The notes under the pieces were generated by a model. The model ran no database searches. It worked only from the letters and a program-made list of their open reading frames with translations, and was not told the origin of the DNA. A stretch of DNA of 64,000 nucleotides from Microbacterium saperdae. GTDB lineage: Bacteria > Actinomycetota > Actinomycetes > Actinomycetales > Microbacteriaceae. A program made the position numbers and the translations under genes. Location: contig NZ_VFOX01000002.1 in NCBI RefSeq assembly GCF_006716345.1, forward strand, positions 930,001-994,000. The letters are read 5' to 3'. This document shows positions 52,106 to 61,800 of this stretch, piece by piece. Each line of letters opens with the position of its first letter. Within the stretch, counting starts at the first letter, position 1.

Positions 52106-53516
52106 ACGGCCGCCGCCAGGTACGCCTCGAGGGAGAGCGCCGCTTCTCGCGGCGTCCAGCCTGCCGCGGTGATGCGACCCAGGTCGAGCACGCTGTTGAG
52201 CGGTCGCGGGGCCACGGGTCCTGCCTGGCCGGCGAAGTACTCCGCGGTCGTCACGTCGCTCACCCCGGAGGGGTCGTGGCCGGTGAGGCGGTAGACGGCC
52301 CGCGCCACGTCGGCCCAGGACTGCGGTTCGCCTGCGCCCGTCACGTTGTACACGCCGTAGGCCGGCCGTTCCGCGAGCAGATGCGCGATCGCGGAGGCGA
52401 GGTCGGCCGTGAAGGTGAGCCGTCCGATCTGATCCCCGACCACGCGCGGCGCGATGCCGCGCTCGGCGAGCGACGCCATGGTGCGCACGAAGTTCTTCCC
52501 CTCGCCGATCACCCACGAGGTGCGCACGATGTAGTGACGTGGCACCGTGGCGACGACGGCATCGCCGGCAGCCTTGGTCTGCCCGTAGACGCCGAGCGGC
52601 TGCACGGGGTCGGACTCCGTGTAGGGCTCGGCCTGCGCGCCGTCGAACACGTAGTCGCTCGACACGTGCACGAGCGTGAGGCCGTTCTCGGTCACGATGC
52701 GGGCGAGCGCGGCGACACCGGTCACGTTGGCCGCCCAGGCGTCACGGCGGCCGGCCGGCGTCTCGGCGAGGTCGACGGCGGTGTACGCGCCGGCGTTGAT
52801 GATCGTGCCGTAGTCGCGCCAGCGGCGCGCGCTCGGGAGGTCGGTGTCTGCCAGGTCGAAGGTCTCGCGCGTCGTGTACTCGACGTGCGCCGCATCGCCG
52901 AGCTCTGCGCGCAGCGCCGTGCCCAGCTGACCGGATGCGCCGATCACGAGGATCTTGCGAGGTCGGATCGGTGTCACCCCTGCCAGGCGCGGGTGCCCGA
53001 GGTCCTTGGCCGAGATCTCGACATCGGCGAGCGGGATCGGCCACGCGATCGCCGCGGTCTCATCCGCGAGATTCAGGAACGAGTACTCCGCGTCGGGCGA
53101 CCAGTGGTCGTTGACGAGGTAGGCGTACGCGGTGTCGGGCTCGAGCGTCTGGTACGAGTTCCCGACCCCGCGCGGCACCAGGATCGCCCGTGACGGGTCG
53201 ATCTCGGCCGTGAACACCGTGCCGAACGTGGCTCCCTCGCGCAGGTCGACCCAGGCGCCGAAGATCTTGCCGGTGGCGACCGACACCCACTTGTCCCACG
53301 GCTCCGCGTGGATCCCGCGGGTGGTGCCGACGGCATCGTTGAACGAGACGTTGTTCTGCACCGGCCCGAAGTCGGGCAGGCCGGCGGCGACCATCTTCTC
53401 GCGCTGCCAGTTCTCCTTGAACCAGCCGCGGGAGTCGCCGTGCACCGGGAGGTCGACGAGGAGGAGACCGGGGATCGACGTCTCGGTGACCGTGAGCGCC
53501 TTGCCGAACGCGGTCA

Positions 53517-53517
<1 letters not shown>
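52102..53517 (-). CDS. RmlC-RmlD fusion for dTDP-L-rhamnose synthesis
   Basis: 471 residues. The N-terminal part (about 1-185) is an RmlC-type 3,5-epimerase with RGIHAEPWDKWVSVATGKIF and WVDLREGATFGTV; the catalytic His is kept but the usual PxGFAHGF loop reads PRGVGNSYQT. The C-terminal part (about 188-471) is an RmlD-type 4-reductase with VIGASGQLGTAL, SSDYVFDGAQAEPY and YGQTKAAGD. Together they would perform the last two steps to dTDP-L-rhamnose. The start ATG overlaps the rmlB stop, so rmlB and the fusion are coupled. Confidence 0.9.
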
Positions 53518-55384
<1,867 letters not shown>

Positions 55385-55478
55385 GATCCCCCTTGTGAAA
55401 ACGTCGATGTCCATGGTGGCGTCGCGTGATCGACGGTTCCCCAACCGCCCACGACCCCCACAGTCGTTCCGCTCGACT

Positions 55479-56735
55479 CTAGCGGGTCGGACGAGGCGAG
55501 TCCGCACCGAGCGGAACTGATTCCGTTCCGCCCCGACGTCGGTGCGCGAGTTCAGCCAGCGGAATGGCGGTGAGGGCGAACAGCAGCGCGAGGGTGCGCG
55601 ACGAGGTCAGAAGCGGGCTGAAGAACGTGTCCCAGGCGCCGAGCAGGACCAGCAGGACCGCGAGCCCGGATGCCGCCTTGATCGACACGCTGCGAGCCAC
55701 CGCATACACCGCGCACACGACGAGCATCAATGAGAAAGCGGCGCCGAGCGGCCCGAAGCGCAGCCACATGTCGCCGAGCACGGAGTGGACCTCGTACTGC
55801 CCGCCGAACATGTACCCCTCCACGTAGCCGTTGTTGGGGTCGTAGTTGAGTCCGCTCATGCCGGTCTTCGCGATCCAGACGTCCTGCGAGGTCGGGAGCA
55901 CCCCGCTGCCGAACCCCTGCGGACGGTGGGAGATGAGCGCCGTCGCCGCTCCCAGCTCCGGTCGTCCCCCGGCGATCAGCGAACCGGAGGTGTCGATCTG
56001 CGCCTGAGTGCGCTGTTGCGCGGCATCGCCGAGCGCGCCATCGAGGATGAGCGCCTGCAGGAGGCTGAAAGCCGCGACGCTCAGCAGCCCCAGCAGGATC
56101 AGCGTCTGTGCGGGTCGCGGGCGGCGCCGGCCCGGCGGCATGAACGACTGCCACAGCACGATCACGCCCGAGAGCAGAAGGAAGGACGTCATCGATCGCG
56201 AGTCCGATACCAGGCAGACGGCGGCGAGGGCGGCGAGTGCGAGGAGGTCGAGCCATCGCCGTGCACTCGAGGACGTGAGTCCCAGGACGATGATGATGAC
56301 GGGCACGGCGAGCGAGTACTTCCAGAGGTTCGCGGAGTTGCCGCCCGTGAGCGCCACGTTCACCAGAGCGCCCACGCCGAAGGCGACCGCCGTGGCGGCG
56401 ATTCCGAGCTGGCTGCGGACCCACAGCAGCACCCCGATTCCCCCCGCGAGCGAGAGCAGGGTGAAGGTCTGCTCCATCATCAGCGAGGACGAGGTCGGCC
56501 GCACCGTCTCGAAGATCGTCAGCACCACGCCCCACACCGCCGCTGCGGCGGCGAGGCCCAGCAGCGGGCGGGCGAAGCGGTACTCCTTCATCGCCGGCCA
56601 CCAGACGGGGATCAGGACCACGGCGACGAGCAGCGACAGGCTGACGCCGGGACCGAACTGGTAGCGGATCGCCGACGCCGCGGCAGCGGCGGCGGCGATG
56701 ATCGACGTCGTCGTGTATTTCTCCGTGCGGAGCAT
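55479..56735 (-). CDS. O-antigen ligase/polymerase-like membrane protein (Wzy-like)
   Basis: 418 residues with about 11-12 membrane helices and one longer extracellular loop (about 250-320, with [21 protein letters not shown] and [12 protein letters not shown]). Membrane layout and the late large loop with Arg/His residues are typical of Wzy/WaaL proteins, which join lipid-linked glycans. Sequence conservation in this family is low, so the call rests on topology and on the surrounding glycan genes. Confidence 0.72.
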   Translation of the reverse strand: MLRTEKYTTTSIIAAAAAAASAIRYQFGPGVSLSLLVAVVLIPVWWPAMKEYRFARPLLGLAAAAAVWGVVLTIFETVRPTSSSLMMEQTFTLLSLAGGIGVLLWVRSQLGIAATAVAFGVGALVNVALTGGNSANLWKYSLAVPVIIIVLGLTSSSARRWLDLLALAALAAVCLVSDSRSMTSFLLLSGVIVLWQSFMPPGRRRPRPAQTLILLGLLSVAAFSLLQALILDGALGDAAQQRTQAQIDTSGSLIAGGRPELGAATALISHRPQGFGSGVLPTSQDVWIAKTGMSGLNYDPNNGYVEGYMFGGQYEVHSVLGDMWLRFGPLGAAFSLMLVVCAVYAVARSVSIKAASGLAVLLVLLGAWDTFFSPLLTSSRTLALLFALTAIPLAELAHRRRGGTESVPLGADSPRPTR

Positions 56736-56749
56736 GCTCTCGGTGCCGG

Positions 56750-57397
56750 TCAGCGAAGGTCTCCGCGGAACACGGCCACCTTCGAGCCGAAGAGGTAGTC
56801 CACGGTGAGGGTGACATCTTCGCGGTCGGCTTCGGCGATCGAGAACAGGTACGTGCCGTCGGCGGACTCGCCCGGAGCGAGCGATCCTTCGAACGGGGCG
56901 CCGCCCGGCTGGGTCAGGATGCCCGCGGGCGCCCTGTCCTTGCCCGAATAGGCGTTGACGGCGATGTACTCGAGATCGAGCGGCTCGGTGCCGGTGTTCA
57001 CGACCCGCACAGTGGCGCGGATCGCCGGGCCGGAGGTCTCTCCGGCGGTGGTGGCCTCACCCTGCACGGCCTGCACGCTCGACAACGAGATCTCGATGCC
57101 ACCGTCCGCGACGATCGTCGCATCGGGTGCGACCGGCGAGAGCTCGGCGAACGGGGCGTCGCTCTCCACAGGTGCGGGGGTGGGCGTCTGGGTGGGCCGG
57201 GGGGCATCGGGGTTCAGGATGTCGCGCGGCGGCACGGTGGGCGTCGCGGAGGACGACGGCGTCGCCGATGGCGTGCCCGACAGCAGCGACGGGACGACGA
57301 GGGCTCCCACGACGGCCAGGGCGATCACCGCGAACAGGATCGAGAGCGTGATCCAGGCGCGCCGGCGGTTCGGCGTCGACTCCTCAGTTGATTCCAC
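56750..57397 (-). CDS. Membrane-anchored extracellular protein, DUF4352-like
   Basis: 215 residues: a short cytoplasmic tail, one membrane helix (about 15-40, ITLSILFAVIALAVVGALVV), a Ser/Thr/Pro-rich stalk and a beta-sandwich domain with VNTGTEPLDLEYIAVNAYSG and LAPGESADGTYLF, similar to DUF4352/telokin-like Ig domains. Role unknown. GTG start with GGGGG about 10 bases upstream. It lies between a glycosyltransferase and the polymerase gene on the same strand, so it is probably part of the same transcript. Confidence 0.7.
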   Translation of the reverse strand: MESTEESTPNRRRAWITLSILFAVIALAVVGALVVPSLLSGTPSATPSSSATPTVPPRDILNPDAPRPTQTPTPAPVESDAPFAELSPVAPDATIVADGGIEISLSSVQAVQGEATTAGETSGPAIRATVRVVNTGTEPLDLEYIAVNAYSGKDRAPAGILTQPGGAPFEGSLAPGESADGTYLFSIAEADREDVTLTVDYLFGSKVAVFRGDLR

Positions 57398-57460
57398 CGT
57401 ATGACCCCCATGCTGATACCCCGTGGTGTCGCCCGCGAGAACGGGCGGCGTGATCAGAGT

Positions 57461-58393
57461 TTAGACCGATGCGTTCCTCTGCGAGAGAGCGTCCGACATC
57501 AGGCGGCGTCCGTCGCGGACCCCCCGCCAGGCGGCGCGGAGAGGGGCGATCGGATGCAGGAACTGGCGACGCCCGCCACGCAGGAGCACCTGCCAGGCGT
57601 TGCGGAACGCGGTGCGCGACCAGGCATCGGCATCCGCGCGGTCCAGCAGCAGCGCCGCGAAGAGGAGTCTGTTCCGGATGTTGTAGTAGTAGTAGAGCGC
57701 GGACTTGGCCTCTGGTCGTTGAGACGTGGAGCGATGGGTGGCTCCCTCGTCGTGCACGGCGATCGCCTCCTCGACGACGAGAAGTCGCGCTCCCGCTCTG
57801 CTCGCACGCACCGAGATGTCGACGTCTTCCCAGTACAGGAAATAGTCGTGGTGGAAGCCGCCCACGCGCTCCCAGAGGGCGCGGGGCACCCACAGGCACG
57901 CGCCGCTGAGCCAAGGGAGCCGCCGCGCGTCCGGCTGCTCCCGTCGCCGCCGAGGGCCCCCCATCGACCCGTCGTCGAGGTAGACGTCCATCCCGGCGAA
58001 CCACGTGCGCCCGTCGGCGTCCTCGACGCGCGGGGATGCGAGGGTCATGCCGTCCGCCGTGGCCGATGCCAACGCGGACGTCGACCGGGAGTCGATGTGG
58101 GCGTCCGGGTTGAGCAGCAGGATGTCGGTCGCGCCGAGCTCGTCGAAGGCGAGGGCTGCGCCGGCGTTCACCCCTCCGCCGAAGCCGGCGTTGTCGGGCA
58201 TGGCCACCAGATGCCAGCCGTGTTCCTCGCACAAGGTGCCGACCCGTTCCCGCTCCGCAGGGCTGGAGAGGTTGTCGACGACGATGATCCTGGCGTCCGG
58301 GACCGCTGCGGCCGTCGCCGCCAGATTCACCTCCAGCAGGTGCGATGACGCGTAGTTGACGACGATGATCCCCAGCACTCGTGACGTGCTCAT
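57461..58393 (-). CDS. Glycosyltransferase family 2, rhamnosyltransferase-like
   Basis: 310 residues, no membrane helices. It begins with GIIVVNYASSHLLEVNLAAT and IVVDNLSS, then NAGFGGGVNAGA and LLLNPDAHID (metal-binding DxD equivalent), with WLSGACLWVPRALWERVGGF and YWEDVDISVRA. This set is typical of GT2 rhamnosyl/galactofuranosyl transferases such as WbbL. Since dTDP-rhamnose is made by neighbouring genes, rhamnosyl transfer is a reasonable inference. AGGGGAG precedes the ATG. Confidence 0.83.
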   Translation of the reverse strand: MSTSRVLGIIVVNYASSHLLEVNLAATAAAVPDARIIVVDNLSSPAERERVGTLCEEHGWHLVAMPDNAGFGGGVNAGAALAFDELGATDILLLNPDAHIDSRSTSALASATADGMTLASPRVEDADGRTWFAGMDVYLDDGSMGGPRRRREQPDARRLPWLSGACLWVPRALWERVGGFHHDYFLYWEDVDISVRASRAGARLLVVEEAIAVHDEGATHRSTSQRPEAKSALYYYYNIRNRLLFAALLLDRADADAWSRTAFRNAWQVLLRGGRRQFLHPIAPLRAAWRGVRDGRRLMSDALSQRNASV

Positions 58394-58490
58394 CGGTGGT
58401 GCTCCCCTGGCGTTGCGGATCCGATCTCCGTGGAATGGACCCTGTCGATATAGTGAAGGCTACATTTCGGCGCCGCCTGGGGGAGTTGTC

Positions 58491-59234
58491 GTGTCAGAGA
58501 TCCGAGCCGCCATGTCGCGGTTGAAGCAGGCGCAGAAGTCGTCGAAAGGCGCGGCGGCGTACTCGCGGTACGTGAATCGTCCGCTCGGTCGACCGCTCGC
58601 GGCGACCGCCTATGCGATCGGGATGACGCCGACGCAGGTCACGATGGTCAGCGCCCTCTGCACGCTCAGCGGTGTCGCGTTGATCGCGCTGCTCACGCCC
58701 ACCGTGTGGTCATCCGTGCTCGTGGCCGTGCTCCTCGTCCTGGGGTACGCACTCGATTCGGCCGATGGACAGCTCGCGCGGCTCACCGGCACCGGCTCGC
58801 TCGCCGGGGAGTGGCTCGACCACTTCTTCGACTCGCTCAAGCTCGCCACCATCCATCTCGCGGTGCTCGTGTGCTGGTTCCGCTTCTACGAGATCGATGA
58901 GGCGTGGCTGCTCGTGCCGCTCGCCTTCGCGGCGATCGCGAACACCTTCTTCTTCGGGATCATGGCCGCCGACTTCCTCCGCCGCATCCACCGCCTGCAG
59001 GCTCCTGTCGAGACCGCGGAGGCGCCGCGCGAGGCGTGGCGCTCGGGCTCGCTGTATTCGCTCGCGGTGATTCCGACGGACTACGGCTTCCTGAGCCTCT
59101 CGTTCGTCCTGCTCTGGTGGCAGCCGGGATTCATGGTGGTCTACACGGTTCTCGCGGCCATCAACGCGCTCATGCTCTTCCTGGCGGCGATGCGCTGGTA
59201 CCGCTCGATCCGCGGATTGGAGGCCCATGCCTGA
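58491..59234 (+). CDS. CDP-alcohol phosphatidyltransferase family protein
   Basis: 247 residues with about six membrane helices. The full catalytic signature is present: DSADGQLARLTGTGSLAGEW followed by LDHFFD, i.e. D-x2-DG-x2-AR-x8-G-x3-D-x3-D. It would transfer a phospho-alcohol from a CDP-alcohol to an acceptor in the membrane. Its position among glycan genes, and the TagD-like gene nearby, suggest an envelope polymer or glycolipid rather than a bulk phospholipid (inference). The GTG at 58491 follows GGGGGAG 5 bases upstream. Confidence 0.85.
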   Translation: MSEIRAAMSRLKQAQKSSKGAAAYSRYVNRPLGRPLAATAYAIGMTPTQVTMVSALCTLSGVALIALLTPTVWSSVLVAVLLVLGYALDSADGQLARLTGTGSLAGEWLDHFFDSLKLATIHLAVLVCWFRFYEIDEAWLLVPLAFAAIANTFFFGIMAADFLRRIHRLQAPVETAEAPREAWRSGSLYSLAVIPTDYGFLSLSFVLLWWQPGFMVVYTVLAAINALMLFLAAMRWYRSIRGLEAHA

Positions 59235-60285
59235 GTCCACCCGCCCCCTGCGCGTGATGCAGTCCTTCGGGGCGCCGCGCGTGACCACGAACCCGTACAT
59301 CACGATGCTCGACCAGGCGCTCTCCTCGTCCGACGAGGTGGAGCACCTGCGGTTCTCCTGGCGGGGGGCACTGCTCGGTCGCTACGACGTCTTCCACTGG
59401 CACTGGCCCGAGGTCAAGCTGCACGGCGGCAGCAGGGTCTCGTCGGTCGGGAAGTACGCGCTGGCCTCCCTGCTCGCGTTGCGTCACGCGCTCGCTCGGA
59501 ACATCGCGGTCGTCCGGACCGTGCACAATCTCGACCTCCCCGACGACAACGCCGCGCGGCTGTGGCTGCTGCGCAGGATCGATCGTCAGGCCGATCACCG
59601 CATCGTCCTGAACGAGACGACACCGCTCCCGGCCGGGACCGCGCAGTCGCTCATCCTGCATGGCCACTACCGGGACTGGTATCGGCCGGAGCCGGATGCC
59701 GTGGCCATACGCGGAAGGCTCGGCACCTTCGGGGGAGTGCGTCGATACAAGGGGGTCTCCGGATTCGTGGACGCCTACGCGGAGGCCGTCGCGATCGATG
59801 ACGGCATCAGCATGGTGATCGGCGGCAAGGCATCCAGCACGGAGCTCGCCGACGACCTGCGGGCCCGTGTGGCCGACCTCCCGGGGGTGACCCTGCAACT
59901 GGAGTTCCTCAGCGATGAGGAGCTCGTCGAGCTGGTCAGCTCGTCGGAGCTCGTGGTGCTCGCCTACCGTTTCATGCACAACTCGGGCAGTGTGCTGGCT
60001 GCTCTCTCCCTCGATCGACCGGTGCTGGTGCCCCGGAACGACCCGAACGAGGCGCTCGCGCGCGAGGTCGGTCCCGAGTGGGTGCAGATGTACGACGGCG
60101 AGCTCGACGGGCCCGGCCTGCTGCGCGCGTTGCAGTCGGTGCGTGAGATCACGGCGGATCGGCCGGACCTTTCGCGACGGGAGTGGGTGGATGCCGGAGC
60201 GGCACACGCCGCCGCCTATCGCGCCGCGCTGCACGGACGCCGCGCTGGCGGACGTCCACGAGGACGGACCGGAGCCGGATCATGA
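59227..60285 (+). CDS. Glycosyltransferase, GT-B fold
   Basis: 352 residues. FHWHWPEVKLHG, VVRTVHNLDLPDD and a C-terminal nucleotide-sugar region (FLSDEELVELVSSSELVVLAY, then SGSVLAALSLDRPVLVPRN) indicate a GT-B enzyme similar to beta-1,4-mannosyltransferase/GumK-like proteins. Donor and acceptor are unknown. It overlaps the upstream gene by 8 bases and the downstream one by 4, so the three are coupled. Confidence 0.78.
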   Translation: MPESTRPLRVMQSFGAPRVTTNPYITMLDQALSSSDEVEHLRFSWRGALLGRYDVFHWHWPEVKLHGGSRVSSVGKYALASLLALRHALARNIAVVRTVHNLDLPDDNAARLWLLRRIDRQADHRIVLNETTPLPAGTAQSLILHGHYRDWYRPEPDAVAIRGRLGTFGGVRRYKGVSGFVDAYAEAVAIDDGISMVIGGKASSTELADDLRARVADLPGVTLQLEFLSDEELVELVSSSELVVLAYRFMHNSGSVLAALSLDRPVLVPRNDPNEALAREVGPEWVQMYDGELDGPGLLRALQSVREITADRPDLSRREWVDAGAAHAAAYRAALHGRRAGGRPRGRTGAGS

Positions 60286-61613
60286 TGCGGGAAGCGGCGT
60301 TCCGGATCAAGACGGCTCTCGGCGGCCGTAGCAGCACCGACGCCTATCGCGAGTTCCTGGCGATGGACGCCCTCGACCCCGAGGCGATCGCCGAGGTCTC
60401 GGCCCGCCGATCGGCCGAGCACGCGCAGTTCGCCTTCGGCCACAGTCCGTTCTACCGCGAGCTCTACTCGTCACACGGGTTCTCGGCCGATGATCTCCGC
60501 GACCCCGCCGCGTTCTCAGCGCTGCCGATCGTCGACAAGGCCATGTTGCGCGAGAACTTCGACCGCATCCGCACCGATGAGGCGAACGACCGCACGAGCG
60601 TGGTGTCGAAGACCGGTGGCAGCACCGGACTGCCGCTGCATCTGCTGCGCGACCTCCGCTTCCCGGCGCGCGCCTTGGAATGGCGCCTGTTCGAATGGTG
60701 GGGTGTGCGACCGTGGGACGACCGTGGCATCGTCACCCGTCACGTCCTCACCGGTGCGGCGCGGATCCGTCACGACCTCGGGTGGTTGCCGTCACGGCGC
60801 GTGCAGTTGGACGCCTTCCAGATCACCGATGAGGCAGTGGCCGAGTTCGCGCGCTCCTGGAACCGGGTTCGTCCGCGCTTCCTCATCGGCTATGGCGGTG
60901 GCGTGCTCGACGCCGTACGGCGCCTGCAGCGACTCGGACTCACGCTGACGCCGCCGCGTGCGGTCGCAGTGACCGCAGCGCCGCTGACGGCGGGGACCCG
61001 CGCCGAGATCGAGACGGCCTTCGGTGCACCCTGCTTCGATCACTACCGCTCGGCGGAGATCCCCTGGATGGCCGGCGAGTGCGCGCACCAGAGCGGTCTG
61101 CACGTGTTCGCGGATGTGCGCCGCGTCGAGATCGTCGATGCCGCAGACGAGGTCGTCCCCGACGGCGTCGAGGGGGAGGTCGTGGTGAGCGACCTGACGA
61201 ATCGTGTGTTCCCCGTGATCCGATACCGGCTCGGAGACATCAGTCGCCTTCTGCCGGGTACCTGCGCGTGCGGACGGGGACTTCCCCGGCTCGGCGCGAT
61301 CTCCGGACGGTCCTCGGATGCGGTCCGGCTGCCGGACGGCACGACCATCGCCGGAGCGCTGGGGCACATCTTCGACGACTTCCCGCTCTCCATCCGCCAG
61401 TTCGAGATCGTGCAGGAGGCGGACTACTCGGTGACGCTCCGATGCATCCCCAGCGACCGGCCCGATGCGCAGACGGGCATCGACGCGGCCGCGGAGAAGC
61501 TGCGTTTCGCGACCAAGGGGATCGTGCCGGTCACCGTCGAGAGGGTCGACAGCATCCCGCAGGTCGGCGGAAAGATGCGGTTCATCCGCAGCGCTGTTCC
61601 CGCGACCTCCTGA
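60282..61613 (+). CDS. PaaK/CapK-like adenylate-forming enzyme
   Basis: 443 residues similar to phenylacetate-CoA ligase-like proteins found in polysaccharide clusters (CapK). SKTGGSTGLPLHLL is the ATP-binding P-loop, DHYRSAEIPWMAGEC follows, and VIRYRLGDISRLLPGTCACG is the adenylation-hinge region. In glycan clusters such proteins may activate acyl groups that decorate sugars; the real substrate is unknown. ATGA overlap with the upstream gene. A 187-base structured gap follows before the beta-helix gene. Confidence 0.8.
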   Translation: MMREAAFRIKTALGGRSSTDAYREFLAMDALDPEAIAEVSARRSAEHAQFAFGHSPFYRELYSSHGFSADDLRDPAAFSALPIVDKAMLRENFDRIRTDEANDRTSVVSKTGGSTGLPLHLLRDLRFPARALEWRLFEWWGVRPWDDRGIVTRHVLTGAARIRHDLGWLPSRRVQLDAFQITDEAVAEFARSWNRVRPRFLIGYGGGVLDAVRRLQRLGLTLTPPRAVAVTAAPLTAGTRAEIETAFGAPCFDHYRSAEIPWMAGECAHQSGLHVFADVRRVEIVDAADEVVPDGVEGEVVVSDLTNRVFPVIRYRLGDISRLLPGTCACGRGLPRLGAISGRSSDAVRLPDGTTIAGALGHIFDDFPLSIRQFEIVQEADYSVTLRCIPSDRPDAQTGIDAAAEKLRFATKGIVPVTVERVDSIPQVGGKMRFIRSAVPATS

Positions 61614-61701
61614 AGACGACCGCGGGGAAGGGCGCCGCGTAATATCTCGGTTCGGCAACAATCTTCAGGATCATCTGTATAGACTGACCCCTGGCCACCG
61701 C

Positions 61702-61751
61702 CCTCCGGGTAGGTGGTGCGTACCGAATCTGCACACCATCTCGCCCGGAGG
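61702..61751 (+). other. Structured 5' leader of the beta-helix protein gene
   Basis: CCTCCGGG (61702-61709) pairs with CCCGGAGG (61744-61751), and inside it GGTGGTG (61712-61718) pairs with CACCATC (61734-61740), leaving a 15-base loop. Flanking CCCCT/AGGGG (61688-61692 and 61763-61767) can extend it, and a small GGG/CCC hairpin (61780-61791) lies just before the ribosome site AAGGAG. I cannot match it to a known riboswitch; it may be a cis-regulatory RNA. Confidence 0.45.
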
Positions 61752-61800
61752 GGGCTAGCTGGAGGGGCGCGGTGTACGCGGGCTGAAACCCCAAGGAGAC

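Noticed and set aside
61702..61791. Known c-di-AMP (ydaO) or c-di-GMP riboswitch in the leader of the beta-helix gene
   Set aside because: The conserved core sequences of those classes cannot be recognised by eye; only a generic structured leader is supported.
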